Assembly (NCBI GenBank): GCA_002505405.1
Contig: DAVD01000019.1
Span: 1 to 60,602 of the forward strand
Source of the DNA: Candidatus Poseidonia alphae
GTDB taxonomy: Archaea; Thermoplasmatota; Poseidoniia; Poseidoniales; Poseidoniaceae
Length of the DNA: 60,602 bases
Reading direction: 5' to 3'
Shown: in pieces, positions 8,447 through 17,071 of the stretch
How the letters are laid out: each line of letters starts with the position of its first letter
How positions within the stretch are numbered: the first letter of the stretch is position 1
Notes under the pieces: model-generated
The model's input: only the letters and a program-made list of their open reading frames with translations
What the model was told of the DNA's origin: nothing
Databases searched by the model: none
Position numbers and translations under genes: made by a program

Positions 8447-11400
8447 TGTTCTTCAGCCCCCTTTCCTGCTGGATGCGGAGGCCGATAAGGAACCTCAGGT
8501 AGCAACCCTTTGGGATTGTATCGCAGTGAAAAGACGATGAGAAGGCCAATGAGCAACACCTTGACGTAAGCCATTCCCGCACGAACGACTCCGGTTGGAT
8601 AAGCCTCCTCGATAGAACGGTCATCGAAGAAGAACGAGCCACAGGCAAAAATTAGACCCACCCAGAAGAAGGTCTCCCGCACTGATTCCCATTTGACAAG
8701 ATGAGCGAGAAGGACAATTGCAATGCAAATCCACATGACTTGGACCTGTTCAATGACAAGCCATTCAAACCAACCGTCAATGGTAGCAGCAACTTCGTTG
8801 AGAGGGAGGTCGGAACTTCCTTGACCTGCTACGAGGACGTTGAAAACAAATTCCATGAGGACAATGATTGATGCTCCGATGATCATTCCACGGTTGTTTC
8901 CAGCCCCGCCAATGATGAACGCAGCCCAAACCAAGAAGGTGGTTTTAGCAGGTGACATGAACGACGGTTGGAATCCTGTTAACTTCCATGCCCATAGTGC
9001 GCCGGCAAAAGCAGCAATTGAGGCACCCAATGCTAGGCTTGCTGCCTTGTGGCGCAGAACATCATGGCCGTGATGTTGTGCAACCTCTTCATCTTCTCTG
9101 ATGGCTCGTAGAATTCGCCCCCATGGTGATTTAAGAACCGTGTTGAGCAACCACCAGGCTAGAATTAAACCAATCAGGCCTATGGTTGCGAGGACAAACA
9201 TGTAAGGTGCAGGTTGGCCGAGATTAAGCCATTCACCAACGGTTGCGGCCATGCTCTGTATGCTGTCATCTCTTGAACAGGCCACAGGAGAGAGAGGGTT
9301 TCCGTTTGCATCGTTCGGAACGGAATCTCCGCAGAACCACCATTCTTGAAGCGGTAATTTGTATCGAGATATACCAACCGCACTGCCCCAGGAGCCTGCT
9401 CGAAGGAGCGGTTCTCCACTCAGTAGCACCCGAACGATTTCGCCGAGTGAAATCGTAATGATGGCGAAGTAATCGCTTCGCAAGCGGGCGGTAGGATAGG
9501 CAAGGAACCACCCAGCCACAGCGCCAAGGAACATGGAAAACAATACGGCGTAAACAATTGGCCAATCATAACCGTGCAGTTCCTTAGGTGCAGTCAAAAT
9601 ACCAACGGTAATGGCTCCGATGGCGGCAAAGAAGATGACACCAAAGTTGAGCTGGCCGGTAACTCCGGTATGCAAATTAAGTGAAAGCGCAAGGATTGCA
9701 AAAATGGCAAACGTGACCATGACGTTGGACAGTTGAAGCGTTTTCACAAAGCTTGCTTGGTCCGAATCCGCAACGGGAAGCCAATAAATGAGGCAGGCCA
9801 TGACGACAGCGAGAACTCCAAACGACACCCATGAGCCAAGTTCACTTTCACGTCCATAGGACATGTGTAATTTTTTGAGAGCGCTGTTTCGTTTGTCAAC
9901 GACCGTGTCACGAAACTTTGTTTTCCCGGTGTTGGCCAAACGGTGTGCATGAACTCCGATGAAGCCAATCTTTGCATCGACTGCTTTCGTTGCCGTACGC
10001 CACATGGTCCCACAGCGGGTACTTACAGCATCCCAGCGACTGGAAACGAGAGCGATACCGGCAAATGGTGCTGATTTCTTCATCTCTTTGCCTTGGAGTG
10101 TGTAGTAGGCTTCGCGCCATGCGATGAGATAGAATAGAATCGGTACCGCAGGCCAAAGCAACATACCGATACCGGAGATGAGTTCCACCAAAACATGCTC
10201 AGCCTGCATGAACGATAGCCAGGCTTCTTGTTGGACAGCAGTGTAAGTTTCAGGGGCATGAGACAGAGCAATGGTTTTATCTCCACCCGTCAAGGTTTTG
10301 AAAATGTCACTGTCTGCAATGGAGTGCTCCCTAACAAACCGGCTGAAGACATAGGTGATGTATGCAGCAAATGTCGTGAGAAGATAACGCTGGCCGCGGA
10401 GGCTGTTTCGAACGCTGAAATGGTGAAGGCCAAGCGGGGCAAAGAAAATCCCCAGGATGGACGCTCGTTTCAGATTAGGAGTGAAGTCTTCTGCGGCTCG
10501 AGTTCGGATCCGTTTGATGTTCCACTTATCATAGGCATCGCCGATTCCCTTAGGCATGACAAGAAGGATAGCAATAATCATGACATAAGGCATCACTTCG
10601 GCAAGATTCGCATAATTTGAACGATCCAAGGGGGTTCCAATTCCCATCAAGATAGGAGAGGACACCGAGCGGACAAATCCAATCAGGAGCGCTCCCACAA
10701 TCGCGCCTGGTACCGAGCCGATGGTTCCGAGTACGATGACAGCAAAAGCGGGCAAAAGTAGAGTGAATCCCGTCTCAGGGCTGTAGCGGATGGTCATGGC
10801 AAAAATTGCCCCTCCGAGCCCAGAAATTCCTGCTGACAGGAAAGCGCTCATCATGTGAACGCGCTCTACGTTGATTCCGCAACTTGCAGCAAGTTCTGGG
10901 TTGTCTGCAACAGCGCGCATGCGACGACCAAGACGGGTCTTGGTCAACAAAAGAAGCAACAAACCAACCGAAGCGAAGATGACGAAAGGCATGGCTGCGT
11001 TGTAGTAGGAATAATTTGCAGTGAGTTCGGTGACGCAATCTGAGCCCACCGAGTATACATCTGCAATGGGCTTTGAGCCCTCACTAACGACTTTTTCATA
11101 CACTGGATTGGATGCTGTACCTACATTTTCACAAGAACCGTGGGTGTAGGTGGCGTCACTTGCAAGAGAACGGTCCCCTAGGTTGAGTTTCGTCAACATT
11201 GTGGGTGCTTCAAACCGCTGCTCACGAGCAATACGCCAGTCAATGTCCGGTTCAAACAATTTCGTCCCAGCACCAAAACGTAAGTAAACAATCGCTCTCA
11301 AAATAAGAGCGACACCTAGAGATGCAATCATCATGACGTCAGCACTTGATTTTCGGTCACGGAATCCTCTGAAGACCAAACGGTCAATGATGATTCCAGC

Positions 11401-12042
11401 AAGGCCTGTTAAGACAAAGGCACCAAGAAGCGTCCAAAGTAAAACGGTCCAAACCAAGACACCGTCCTTGGGAACCGATACGAGCGGGAAGAAGTAGTCC
11501 ATCCAAACGATCATGATGGCGACGTACATTCCAAGCATGAAAAATTCGCTTTGAGCGAAATTCCCGTATCGCTGAACGCTGTACGTCAAGGTACAACCAA
11601 CTGCGATTGCTAGGTATGTCGATGACCATGTTAAGGTGCTAAATCCAATTGAGCTCAAATTGAGGTAGATGACGGCGCTTGAATCAAGTCCGATCATCAA
11701 CAACTCTATGGTGAACAATACGACGAAGAGCAGGAATAACGGCGAGAACGCCATCAAAACGGTTCTAAGCCATCCTTGCTGCACGTCATCGAAGACGACC
11801 TTCACCAGGAGGAACCCCATCGATATGAGTTGGATGGACTGTGACAGCCAAACCATATCATTGGGAAGGTTTCCCAGCAGTATCGCATCAATACCGTTGC
11901 CGATGCCCGAATGAAACAGCAAACCCAGTATGGCATCAATAGCCACGACTGTTGCGATCACAAGTCTTCGCTTGAGGCGAGGGAGTTCCTGCCACCGAAG
12001 GGATAGGGAGGATTTGTCCTTTGATTCGTGCTCAGAATCCAT
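8443..12042 (-). CDS. livHM: fused Liv-type permease (LivH-LivM single polypeptide)
   Basis: A 1199-residue membrane protein that joins the two permeases normally encoded separately. The first half (about 100-520) is LivH-like: AVGCTLTYSVQRYGNFAQSEF, and the coupling-type loop RRMRAVADNPELAASCGINV near residue 374. It contains an insert of about 80 residues outside the membrane (about 260-345, two cysteines). The second half (about 765-1190) is LivM-like: FAILALSLNLHTGVTGQLNFG and the loop LRAIREDEEVAQHHGHDV near 981. Between them lie about 200 residues with two or more extra membrane segments and a basic linker. SD GGAGGC is 8 bases before the ATG. The reading frame is open throughout, so a sequencing error is not needed to explain the fusion. 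Confidence 0.92.
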   Translation of the reverse strand: MDSEHESKDKSSLSLRWQELPRLKRRLVIATVVAIDAILGLLFHSGIGNGIDAILLGNLPNDMVWLSQSIQLISMGFLLVKVVFDDVQQGWLRTVLMAFSPLFLLFVVLFTIELLMIGLDSSAVIYLNLSSIGFSTLTWSSTYLAIAVGCTLTYSVQRYGNFAQSEFFMLGMYVAIMIVWMDYFFPLVSVPKDGVLVWTVLLWTLLGAFVLTGLAGIIIDRLVFRGFRDRKSSADVMMIASLGVALILRAIVYLRFGAGTKLFEPDIDWRIAREQRFEAPTMLTKLNLGDRSLASDATYTHGSCENVGTASNPVYEKVVSEGSKPIADVYSVGSDCVTELTANYSYYNAAMPFVIFASVGLLLLLLTKTRLGRRMRAVADNPELAASCGINVERVHMMSAFLSAGISGLGGAIFAMTIRYSPETGFTLLLPAFAVIVLGTIGSVPGAIVGALLIGFVRSVSSPILMGIGTPLDRSNYANLAEVMPYVMIIAILLVMPKGIGDAYDKWNIKRIRTRAAEDFTPNLKRASILGIFFAPLGLHHFSVRNSLRGQRYLLTTFAAYITYVFSRFVREHSIADSDIFKTLTGGDKTIALSHAPETYTAVQQEAWLSFMQAEHVLVELISGIGMLLWPAVPILFYLIAWREAYYTLQGKEMKKSAPFAGIALVSSRWDAVSTRCGTMWRTATKAVDAKIGFIGVHAHRLANTGKTKFRDTVVDKRNSALKKLHMSYGRESELGSWVSFGVLAVVMACLIYWLPVADSDQASFVKTLQLSNVMVTFAIFAILALSLNLHTGVTGQLNFGVIFFAAIGAITVGILTAPKELHGYDWPIVYAVLFSMFLGAVAGWFLAYPTARLRSDYFAIITISLGEIVRVLLSGEPLLRAGSWGSAVGISRYKLPLQEWWFCGDSVPNDANGNPLSPVACSRDDSIQSMAATVGEWLNLGQPAPYMFVLATIGLIGLILAWWLLNTVLKSPWGRILRAIREDEEVAQHHGHDVLRHKAASLALGASIAAFAGALWAWKLTGFQPSFMSPAKTTFLVWAAFIIGGAGNNRGMIIGASIIVLMEFVFNVLVAGQGSSDLPLNEVAATIDGWFEWLVIEQVQVMWICIAIVLLAHLVKWESVRETFFWVGLIFACGSFFFDDRSIEEAYPTGVVRAGMAYVKVLLIGLLIVFSLRYNPKGLLPEVPYRPPHPAGKGAEEQ

Positions 12043-12124
12043 TCAACAAAGCCTCCGCATGTGGTCCTTGATTACGCATCCAGTCCCTAGGGTAAAAACC
12101 CCCGTAGGATTAGTGCAAACAAGC

Positions 12125-14386
12125 TCATTCAGCGTTATCTTCGACTCCGCCTGCAACCGTCCAGTACTTGGTACATGTGAAGGTTCCATCAGCAGCGTCA
12201 GAAGCAGCGTAGCCACAGATATCGTATCCGTCGCCACCAACGTCGCCGTTGGCTAGGAAGGTGTGGAGTCCACTTGCGCCTTCGTATGCTGTACCGACTG
12301 AGTTGATTGCTTCACTAGGAGTGTCTGCATCAGTAAGAACCGCTTGTCCGAGCATCATGATTGAGTCGTAACTGGTCAAGACATAGGACTTGATCGAAGT
12401 GATGTTTGAAGCATCGTAACGAGCGGAGAAGTCTCCGAAGGAGTCTCCCGCACGTGGGGTTGTGACGTAGAGTCCGTCAGCAACGACGTCGTCGGTGAGC
12501 TCTTCAAGAAGTCCTTCGCCGGCAGGTCCATCACCAGAGAAGAGCATGATGTCGACTCCTTGGGTCGAAATTTCGTTAAGAATCATAGCAGCATCGGTCA
12601 CGTAGGAGACCATGAACACAGCGTCACAGCCTGCGTCAGCAATCTGTGTGATTTCTGAAGCAATAGTGGTTGCTGTTTCAGCGTATCCAATCTTCTGGCA
12701 CAATTCGCCGTCCCATGCATCTTCGATAGCATCTGCAAATCCTGAGCCGTAATCGTTGGTCATGTGAATGATTGCTGGGTTGGAAACGTTCATTGAGGCC
12801 ATCATTGCAGCAGCTGCTGGTCCTTGAATGGCATCAGAAGGAACGATGCGGAAGAAGTCGGGGTAAGCCGTAGCGTTGCTGAGGCTTGGGTTGGTGGATG
12901 CGTAGGAAATCATTGGGATTCCTGCAGCCGACAACACAGCATTAGCAGCCATGGTTGCGCCGGAACATGCAGCGCCACCAACGGCGATAACACCGGAGTC
13001 AACCAACGTCTGTGCAGCAGCAGCGGCGGTAGTACCGTCACAGCCAGAGTCGACTTCAACAAGTTGGAATTCAATCCCGAAGTCTCCATACATGGCGTTC
13101 AGGTCAACAATCGCTTGTTGAGCACCGAACTGGAAACCAGCAGCATCTTGTGCTAGAGGTCCAGTTAGCGGGTTCATGAATCCAAGTTTGATGATTTCAT
13201 CAGGGATCACAACGCCGTCTGCGACAGTCCAGTATGCAACACATTCGTACTCTCCATCGGAGGCACCGTCTGCGTAGTAGTCACAGATATCGTAACCTGC
13301 GCCACCAACGTCGCCGTTGTCAAGGAAGGTGTGAAGGCCGCTTGCACCCTCGAAAGCAGTTCCGACGGTTGAGATTGAGCCACTCATGTCGGTTGCGTTC
13401 AAGTTGTATGCTTCACCGATGATGGTAACTGCATCGTAGGAAGTCAAGACGTATTGCTTGATACTTGGGATGTCTGCTGCAACGTATCGTGCTTCAAAAT
13501 CACCAAAGGAAGAGCCAGCACGAGGCGTGGTCACGGTTAAACCGTCTGCAACGCTGTCGTCGCTGAGTTCTTCAAGAAGTCCTTCGCCTGCTGGTCCATC
13601 GCCGGAGAAGAGCATGATGTCGAGCCCTTGTGTTGCGACTTCATTGAGGATGAGAGCGGCGTCGGTAACGTAAGAAACCATGAACACCGAGTCGCAGCCT
13701 GCGCTAGCAATTTGAGCGACTTCAGAGGAAATGTCTGTAGCGGTTTCAGCGTAGCCGATCTTAGCACAGACATCGCCGTCCCATGCGCCTTCGATAGCGT
13801 CAGCGAATCCTGAGCCGTAATCGTTGGTCATGTGGAGGATTGCTGGTGATTCTGCATCCAAAATGGCCATCATTGCTGCTGCTGCAGGTCCTTGGATGGA
13901 GTCACTAGGGACAACACGGAAAAAGTCAGGGTAAGCCGTAGCGTTGCTGAGGCTTGGGTTGGTGGATGCGTAGGAAATCATTGGGATTCCTGCAGCGGAA
14001 AGAACGGCGTTAGCAGCCATTGATGCGCCAGAGCACGCAGCTCCTGCGACAGCGACAACTCCTGCATCAGCCAATGTTTGAGCGGCTGCGGCACCGGTGG
14101 TACCGTCACAGCCGGAATCAGCAACAACCGCTTCAAAGGTGGTTGTGTTTTGTGCTGCGTTCAAGTCGATAACGGCTTGAAGTGCACCGTACTCAAACCC
14201 AGCTGCATCTTGAGCCAAGGGTCCAGTTGCTGGGTTGAGGAACCCAATCTTGACGACGTCTGCGACGACGTCTGTTTCGTCAGACGAATCATTGTCAGAA
14301 TCGTCTTCATCGTTGCTTGTACAACCTGCTAGGGCAGCGGTCATAAAAGCTAAAGCCATTAATGTGGTTAGCAATTTATTGTTCAT
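12125..14386 (-). CDS. livK: tandem-duplicated Liv-type substrate-binding lipoprotein
   Basis: A 753-residue extracytoplasmic binding protein for the Liv importer. The signal peptide ends in a lipobox LAGC (Cys22), so it is probably lipid-anchored, followed by an acidic linker. Two complete type-1 periplasmic-binding domains follow in tandem: unit 1 about 44-395, unit 2 about 396-745, offset by about 356 residues. Each begins KIGF(L/M)NP(A/L)TGPLAQDAAGF and contains the MTNDYGSGFADAIE and MLFSGDGPAGEGLLEEL motifs. The units differ at many positions but share nearly identical patches. Most Liv binding proteins have one such domain. A TATA-like element at 14424-14429 and GGAAGGAAG before the ATG support transcription from here. 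Confidence 0.93.
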   Translation of the reverse strand: MNNKLLTTLMALAFMTAALAGCTSNDEDDSDNDSSDETDVVADVVKIGFLNPATGPLAQDAAGFEYGALQAVIDLNAAQNTTTFEAVVADSGCDGTTGAAAAQTLADAGVVAVAGAACSGASMAANAVLSAAGIPMISYASTNPSLSNATAYPDFFRVVPSDSIQGPAAAAMMAILDAESPAILHMTNDYGSGFADAIEGAWDGDVCAKIGYAETATDISSEVAQIASAGCDSVFMVSYVTDAALILNEVATQGLDIMLFSGDGPAGEGLLEELSDDSVADGLTVTTPRAGSSFGDFEARYVAADIPSIKQYVLTSYDAVTIIGEAYNLNATDMSGSISTVGTAFEGASGLHTFLDNGDVGGAGYDICDYYADGASDGEYECVAYWTVADGVVIPDEIIKLGFMNPLTGPLAQDAAGFQFGAQQAIVDLNAMYGDFGIEFQLVEVDSGCDGTTAAAAAQTLVDSGVIAVGGAACSGATMAANAVLSAAGIPMISYASTNPSLSNATAYPDFFRIVPSDAIQGPAAAAMMASMNVSNPAIIHMTNDYGSGFADAIEDAWDGELCQKIGYAETATTIASEITQIADAGCDAVFMVSYVTDAAMILNEISTQGVDIMLFSGDGPAGEGLLEELTDDVVADGLYVTTPRAGDSFGDFSARYDASNITSIKSYVLTSYDSIMMLGQAVLTDADTPSEAINSVGTAYEGASGLHTFLANGDVGGDGYDICGYAASDAADGTFTCTKYWTVAGGVEDNAE

Positions 14387-14423
14387 TGTTCTTCCTTCCT
14401 TGCCTTTCGGAAGGTTCTTTGTG

Positions 14424-14429
14424 TTATAT
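14424..14429 (-). promoter_or_regulatory. TATA-like element for the liv operon
   Basis: CCATATAAC on the minus strand is centred about 40 bp upstream of the livK ATG. A start about 25 bp downstream leaves a short leader that holds GGAAGGAAG as SD. The leader also contains CCTTCC...GGAAGG, which could fold over the SD. Confidence 0.5.
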
Positions 14430-14496
14430 GGCTATCGCCGATTTATTGGCTGTAGGTCGCCGAACCAAGGCAAATCAATCACGATTCTAGCAGGAT

Positions 14497-15009
14497 TTAA
14501 TCGGTTGTGTGGAGGTCGATTTCAAACAAATAAGCAGCATCTTCTGCATAGTGTGCCGGCAGATTCGTGGGGTCAGCAATTGTTACCGGCTCCAAAGAGG
14601 AGAACCCATGACTCGTGTACAGACGAATAAGTCCAGGATTGTAACCTACCGTATCAAGGCGTATGAATCGAAGGTTATTCTCAACACATTGGGTTTTGGC
14701 CCATTCAACCACTACGCCAACCAAAGCGTTTCCACGTTGCATTGGATGGTTGGCGATTCGGTGGAGAAAGAGAGACGGTTCTGTCGGCCCCCAAATGAGT
14801 TCGTCATGATAGGCAACAACCCAAACGCATGCGAGTCCTCCATCGATCAAAAGTTTCCATTGACGGCCCTCGCGAATCTCTGCTTCAACGAGTTCTGGGC
14901 TGATTTTAGGCCATTGAACCGTACCTTTGGACTGCTGCAATGCCGTCGCCTCATCGTAGAGCGTGAGAATTGCTTCAAGGTCGCCCAACTCACTCTGAAG
15001 AATCTCCAT
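14497..15009 (-). CDS. GNAT-family N-acetyltransferase
   Basis: A 170-residue GCN5-type acetyltransferase using acetyl-CoA; the acceptor is unknown. The region LHRIANHPMQRGNALVGVVVEWAKTQ contains the acetyl-CoA loop, although the usual QxxGxG/A is degenerate (MQRGNA). It is followed by the strand RFIRLDT and the YNPGLIRLYTSHGF helix typical of the family C-terminus. The start at 15009 is chosen because GAGGAGGGG lies 5 bases before it; an ATG 24 bases upstream has no such site. It lies 46 bp downstream of the GIDE-domain gene in the same direction. Confidence 0.88.
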   Translation of the reverse strand: MEILQSELGDLEAILTLYDEATALQQSKGTVQWPKISPELVEAEIREGRQWKLLIDGGLACVWVVAYHDELIWGPTEPSLFLHRIANHPMQRGNALVGVVVEWAKTQCVENNLRFIRLDTVGYNPGLIRLYTSHGFSSLEPVTIADPTNLPAHYAEDAAYLFEIDLHTTD

Positions 15010-15055
15010 GAACTCCCCTCCTCGAATGGGCATTTCAACTTTTCAGAGCAACCAT

Positions 15056-16888
15056 TCACGGTTTGTAATCCAAGAACATAAAAATTCCAAATATGAACAC
15101 GATGATAGGGACAATGAGCATCTCAAATCTGGACCTGCGCTTAGCAACTACATCCAATTCGGTACCCAAGCTCATGATGGACCCCTCGCCTGTTTCAGAG
15201 GATGGAACCATAGTAATCAGCGCACTGCCCTCTGTCTCATCTCCACCCCAAGCATCAAGATGCTCTCGCGTCCTCGGAACACAATCACCCAGAACATACA
15301 GGGGGTCACCTACGCCAATAGCACTGACGGTCCACTTCCATTTCCCTTTCTCCCATTCAGCAATGTTTGCGCCAAGGTTTGATGTTTTATTTTTCGCCTG
15401 CCATAGGCTTGGGTCAATGATCATGCCCCCCGTACCATCGTGCAAAACAAATGGAACACCACCGTTTTGGGTTTCACGATGTTCCCAACCGCATTCTTGG
15501 CCATCGTCTGTTTGCCGACAGACATACTTGAATGAGGACCAGGTCCAAAGTACAGTCCCCTGCATCTCTTCGCCTCCAACAGTAAATGCTGGAGTTCCAG
15601 CACTGGAAGGACGTACTTGACCAACGACCTCAGCTTGGCCAACCGCAACACTCCGAATTGGACTTGTTGGGAGGTCGTTGATGGTCTGGGATAACTTCGC
15701 TTGCCTGTATGCACTGAAAAACCATAGAATGTTAACGATCGTGACAAAGAACGTCATAAGGAACCCAATCATTGTATGAAAATCAGAGCCGTCTCGAGCA
15801 CGAAGGTCCGAAGACAACCATATGAACGACACTGCGAAGGTAATGGCTCCTAGACTGTAAGGCGTCAACATGGCGGGGCGTGGTGTTCCGATACGTTGAG
15901 GGTGCTCCGGGATAAGTGAACCATCTCCGTCTTGAGCGAAAACGTTGGCGTACGATGCAGGAAGCGGAGGGCATCCAAACAGCCAGTCGTCAAACGCTTG
16001 GCGAAGCGGTTGTTTTGCAGGCCCGATTACCTCGCCGTTGGGTCCGCAGTGTTGGAACTGCCTGCCTTCCAACCCAAGGACACCCACTGCAGATGCTGAC
16101 TCTTTGGCATCGGTTTGATTTCTCTTTCGGATTCTCCTCAAGTCATAACTAAGGGGCGAAGGGGTGCTGTACATGAAAATTAAGCCCCCTATTCCACTGG
16201 CGAGGAGAGCGAAGCGTCCTGCATCTTCACGTTGTGTAATTTCGGGTGGGCTTCCCTCATCGTTGAAACCCTTGATTTCTGCGAACGATAAGAGTTGATA
16301 ATATTCGTTTGGTTCGTTTTGAACCAGCATGTACGTCATCAACATCCGATTTTCCCTGCTGTCTCGCCCGTAGCCTCTGACATCATCTTCCCATGCCTGG
16401 TTGCACCCTGGTTGGATAAAATCACCCTCTGGGTCCAACGTTCCTGATCGATCAAATGATGTTGTAATGGAGTTGCCCGCCTGATCCCTAAATGTAACAA
16501 TAGACCTTTGGCTTAATTCGTAACCATAATTGATATCCACATTGCCATCCTCATCTTCGCTTTCATAACATCCTTCTGTGCCGATTATGCCTTCTTCCAA
16601 TTCCAATGGGATCAACACAAAGGCTGCTTTGTTGCTTTGATAATGAGGTTGCTCATATCCATCTTGAAGGGATTGAAAGTTGTAGGAATCAATGTCCCCG
16701 AGTTCATCCAGCCGGTCGGCCTCAGATAATTGAGGAATGTCTGGAATGGACTGGCCGGAAGAATACATAGTAAAAGCACTCACAAACATGCTTAATGCAA
16801 TCAAATATCCAATGAGGCCTCTCCATGTAGGAAGTGGGAACTTGAACAAACCTTGGTCCAAGTCTGTAACGTCATGCTTCGTGGCCAT
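15056..16888 (-). CDS. multi-pass membrane protein with GIDE-like domain
   Basis: A 610-residue membrane protein of unknown function. There is one membrane helix near residue 30, an extracytoplasmic stretch of about 170 residues, a helix near 225, a cytoplasmic region of about 110 residues, two helices (about 350-400), then a large C-terminal domain and a final helix before KP. The C-terminal domain (about 415-580) begins SPIRSVAVGQAEVVGQVRP and includes WTWSSFKYVCRQ and VGDPLYVLGDC. This resembles the GIDE-type domain of bacterial and archaeal membrane proteins and of mitochondrial MUL1, but no RING finger is present. The ATG at 16888 is preferred over a TTG 9 bases upstream because a TATA-like TTAAAAA is centred 26 bp before it, fitting a leaderless mRNA. 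Confidence 0.75.
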   Translation of the reverse strand: MATKHDVTDLDQGLFKFPLPTWRGLIGYLIALSMFVSAFTMYSSGQSIPDIPQLSEADRLDELGDIDSYNFQSLQDGYEQPHYQSNKAAFVLIPLELEEGIIGTEGCYESEDEDGNVDINYGYELSQRSIVTFRDQAGNSITTSFDRSGTLDPEGDFIQPGCNQAWEDDVRGYGRDSRENRMLMTYMLVQNEPNEYYQLLSFAEIKGFNDEGSPPEITQREDAGRFALLASGIGGLIFMYSTPSPLSYDLRRIRKRNQTDAKESASAVGVLGLEGRQFQHCGPNGEVIGPAKQPLRQAFDDWLFGCPPLPASYANVFAQDGDGSLIPEHPQRIGTPRPAMLTPYSLGAITFAVSFIWLSSDLRARDGSDFHTMIGFLMTFFVTIVNILWFFSAYRQAKLSQTINDLPTSPIRSVAVGQAEVVGQVRPSSAGTPAFTVGGEEMQGTVLWTWSSFKYVCRQTDDGQECGWEHRETQNGGVPFVLHDGTGGMIIDPSLWQAKNKTSNLGANIAEWEKGKWKWTVSAIGVGDPLYVLGDCVPRTREHLDAWGGDETEGSALITMVPSSETGEGSIMSLGTELDVVAKRRSRFEMLIVPIIVFIFGIFMFLDYKP

Positions 16889-16910
16889 GTTAATCAATAC
16901 GAACCTTCGT

Positions 16911-16917
16911 TTTTAAC
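16911..16917 (-). promoter_or_regulatory. TATA-like element for the GIDE-domain gene
   Basis: GTTAAAAAC on the minus strand is centred 26 bp before the ATG at 16888. It sits between the tRNA-Leu 3' end and the gene, so the gene appears to have its own leaderless promoter. Confidence 0.45.
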
Positions 16918-16940
16918 AGAATTCCCTTCTGCGGTGCAAT

Positions 16941-16954
16941 TGAAGAAGAAAAAA
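16941..16954 (-). terminator. T-rich terminator after tRNA-Leu
   Basis: On the minus strand the tRNA 3' end is followed directly by CC and then TTTTTTCTTCTTC. A T-tract without a required hairpin is the usual archaeal termination signal. Confidence 0.5.
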
Positions 16955-16956
16955 GG

Positions 16957-17038
16957 TGCCGGGGGCAGGATTCGAACCTGCGAAGCAATATGCAGAGGAG
17001 CTTGAATCCACCCCCTTTGACCACTCGGGTACCCCGGC
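16957..17038 (-). tRNA. tRNA-Leu (anticodon CAA)
   Basis: An 82-nt class II tRNA on the minus strand. The acceptor GCCGGGG pairs with CCCCGGC and the discriminator is A. The D arm is CCC-GAGTGGTCAAA-GGG, and the T arm GCAGG-TTCGAAT-CCTGC is perfect. The anticodon loop TTCAAGC gives CAA, which reads UUG. The variable arm can form a short GCA-TAT-TGC stem, consistent with the Leu class. The anticodon stem GTGGA/TCCTC has one U-U mismatch at 28-42. CCA is not encoded: the discriminator is followed by CCT. No intron is apparent. It starts 33 bp after the stop of the giant gene. Confidence 0.93.
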
Positions 17039-17071
17039 TTCTTGGTTCGGGCTGATGCCTTCTCTTCTTGA

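Noticed and set aside
8443..12042. LivHM fusion as an assembly or frameshift artefact
   Set aside because: The frame is open, the linker adds its own membrane segments, and no vestigial start or stop lies between the halves.
12125..14386. SBP duplication as a misassembly
   Set aside because: The two units differ throughout except in patches; a misassembled copy would be identical.
14509..15081. 190-codon plus-strand frame
   Set aside because: It lies antisense to the GNAT gene, which has clear family motifs and an SD.
16957..17038. tRNA-Leu as an integration (att) site
   Set aside because: No integrase gene, no direct repeat of the tRNA 3' end and no foreign-looking block nearby.
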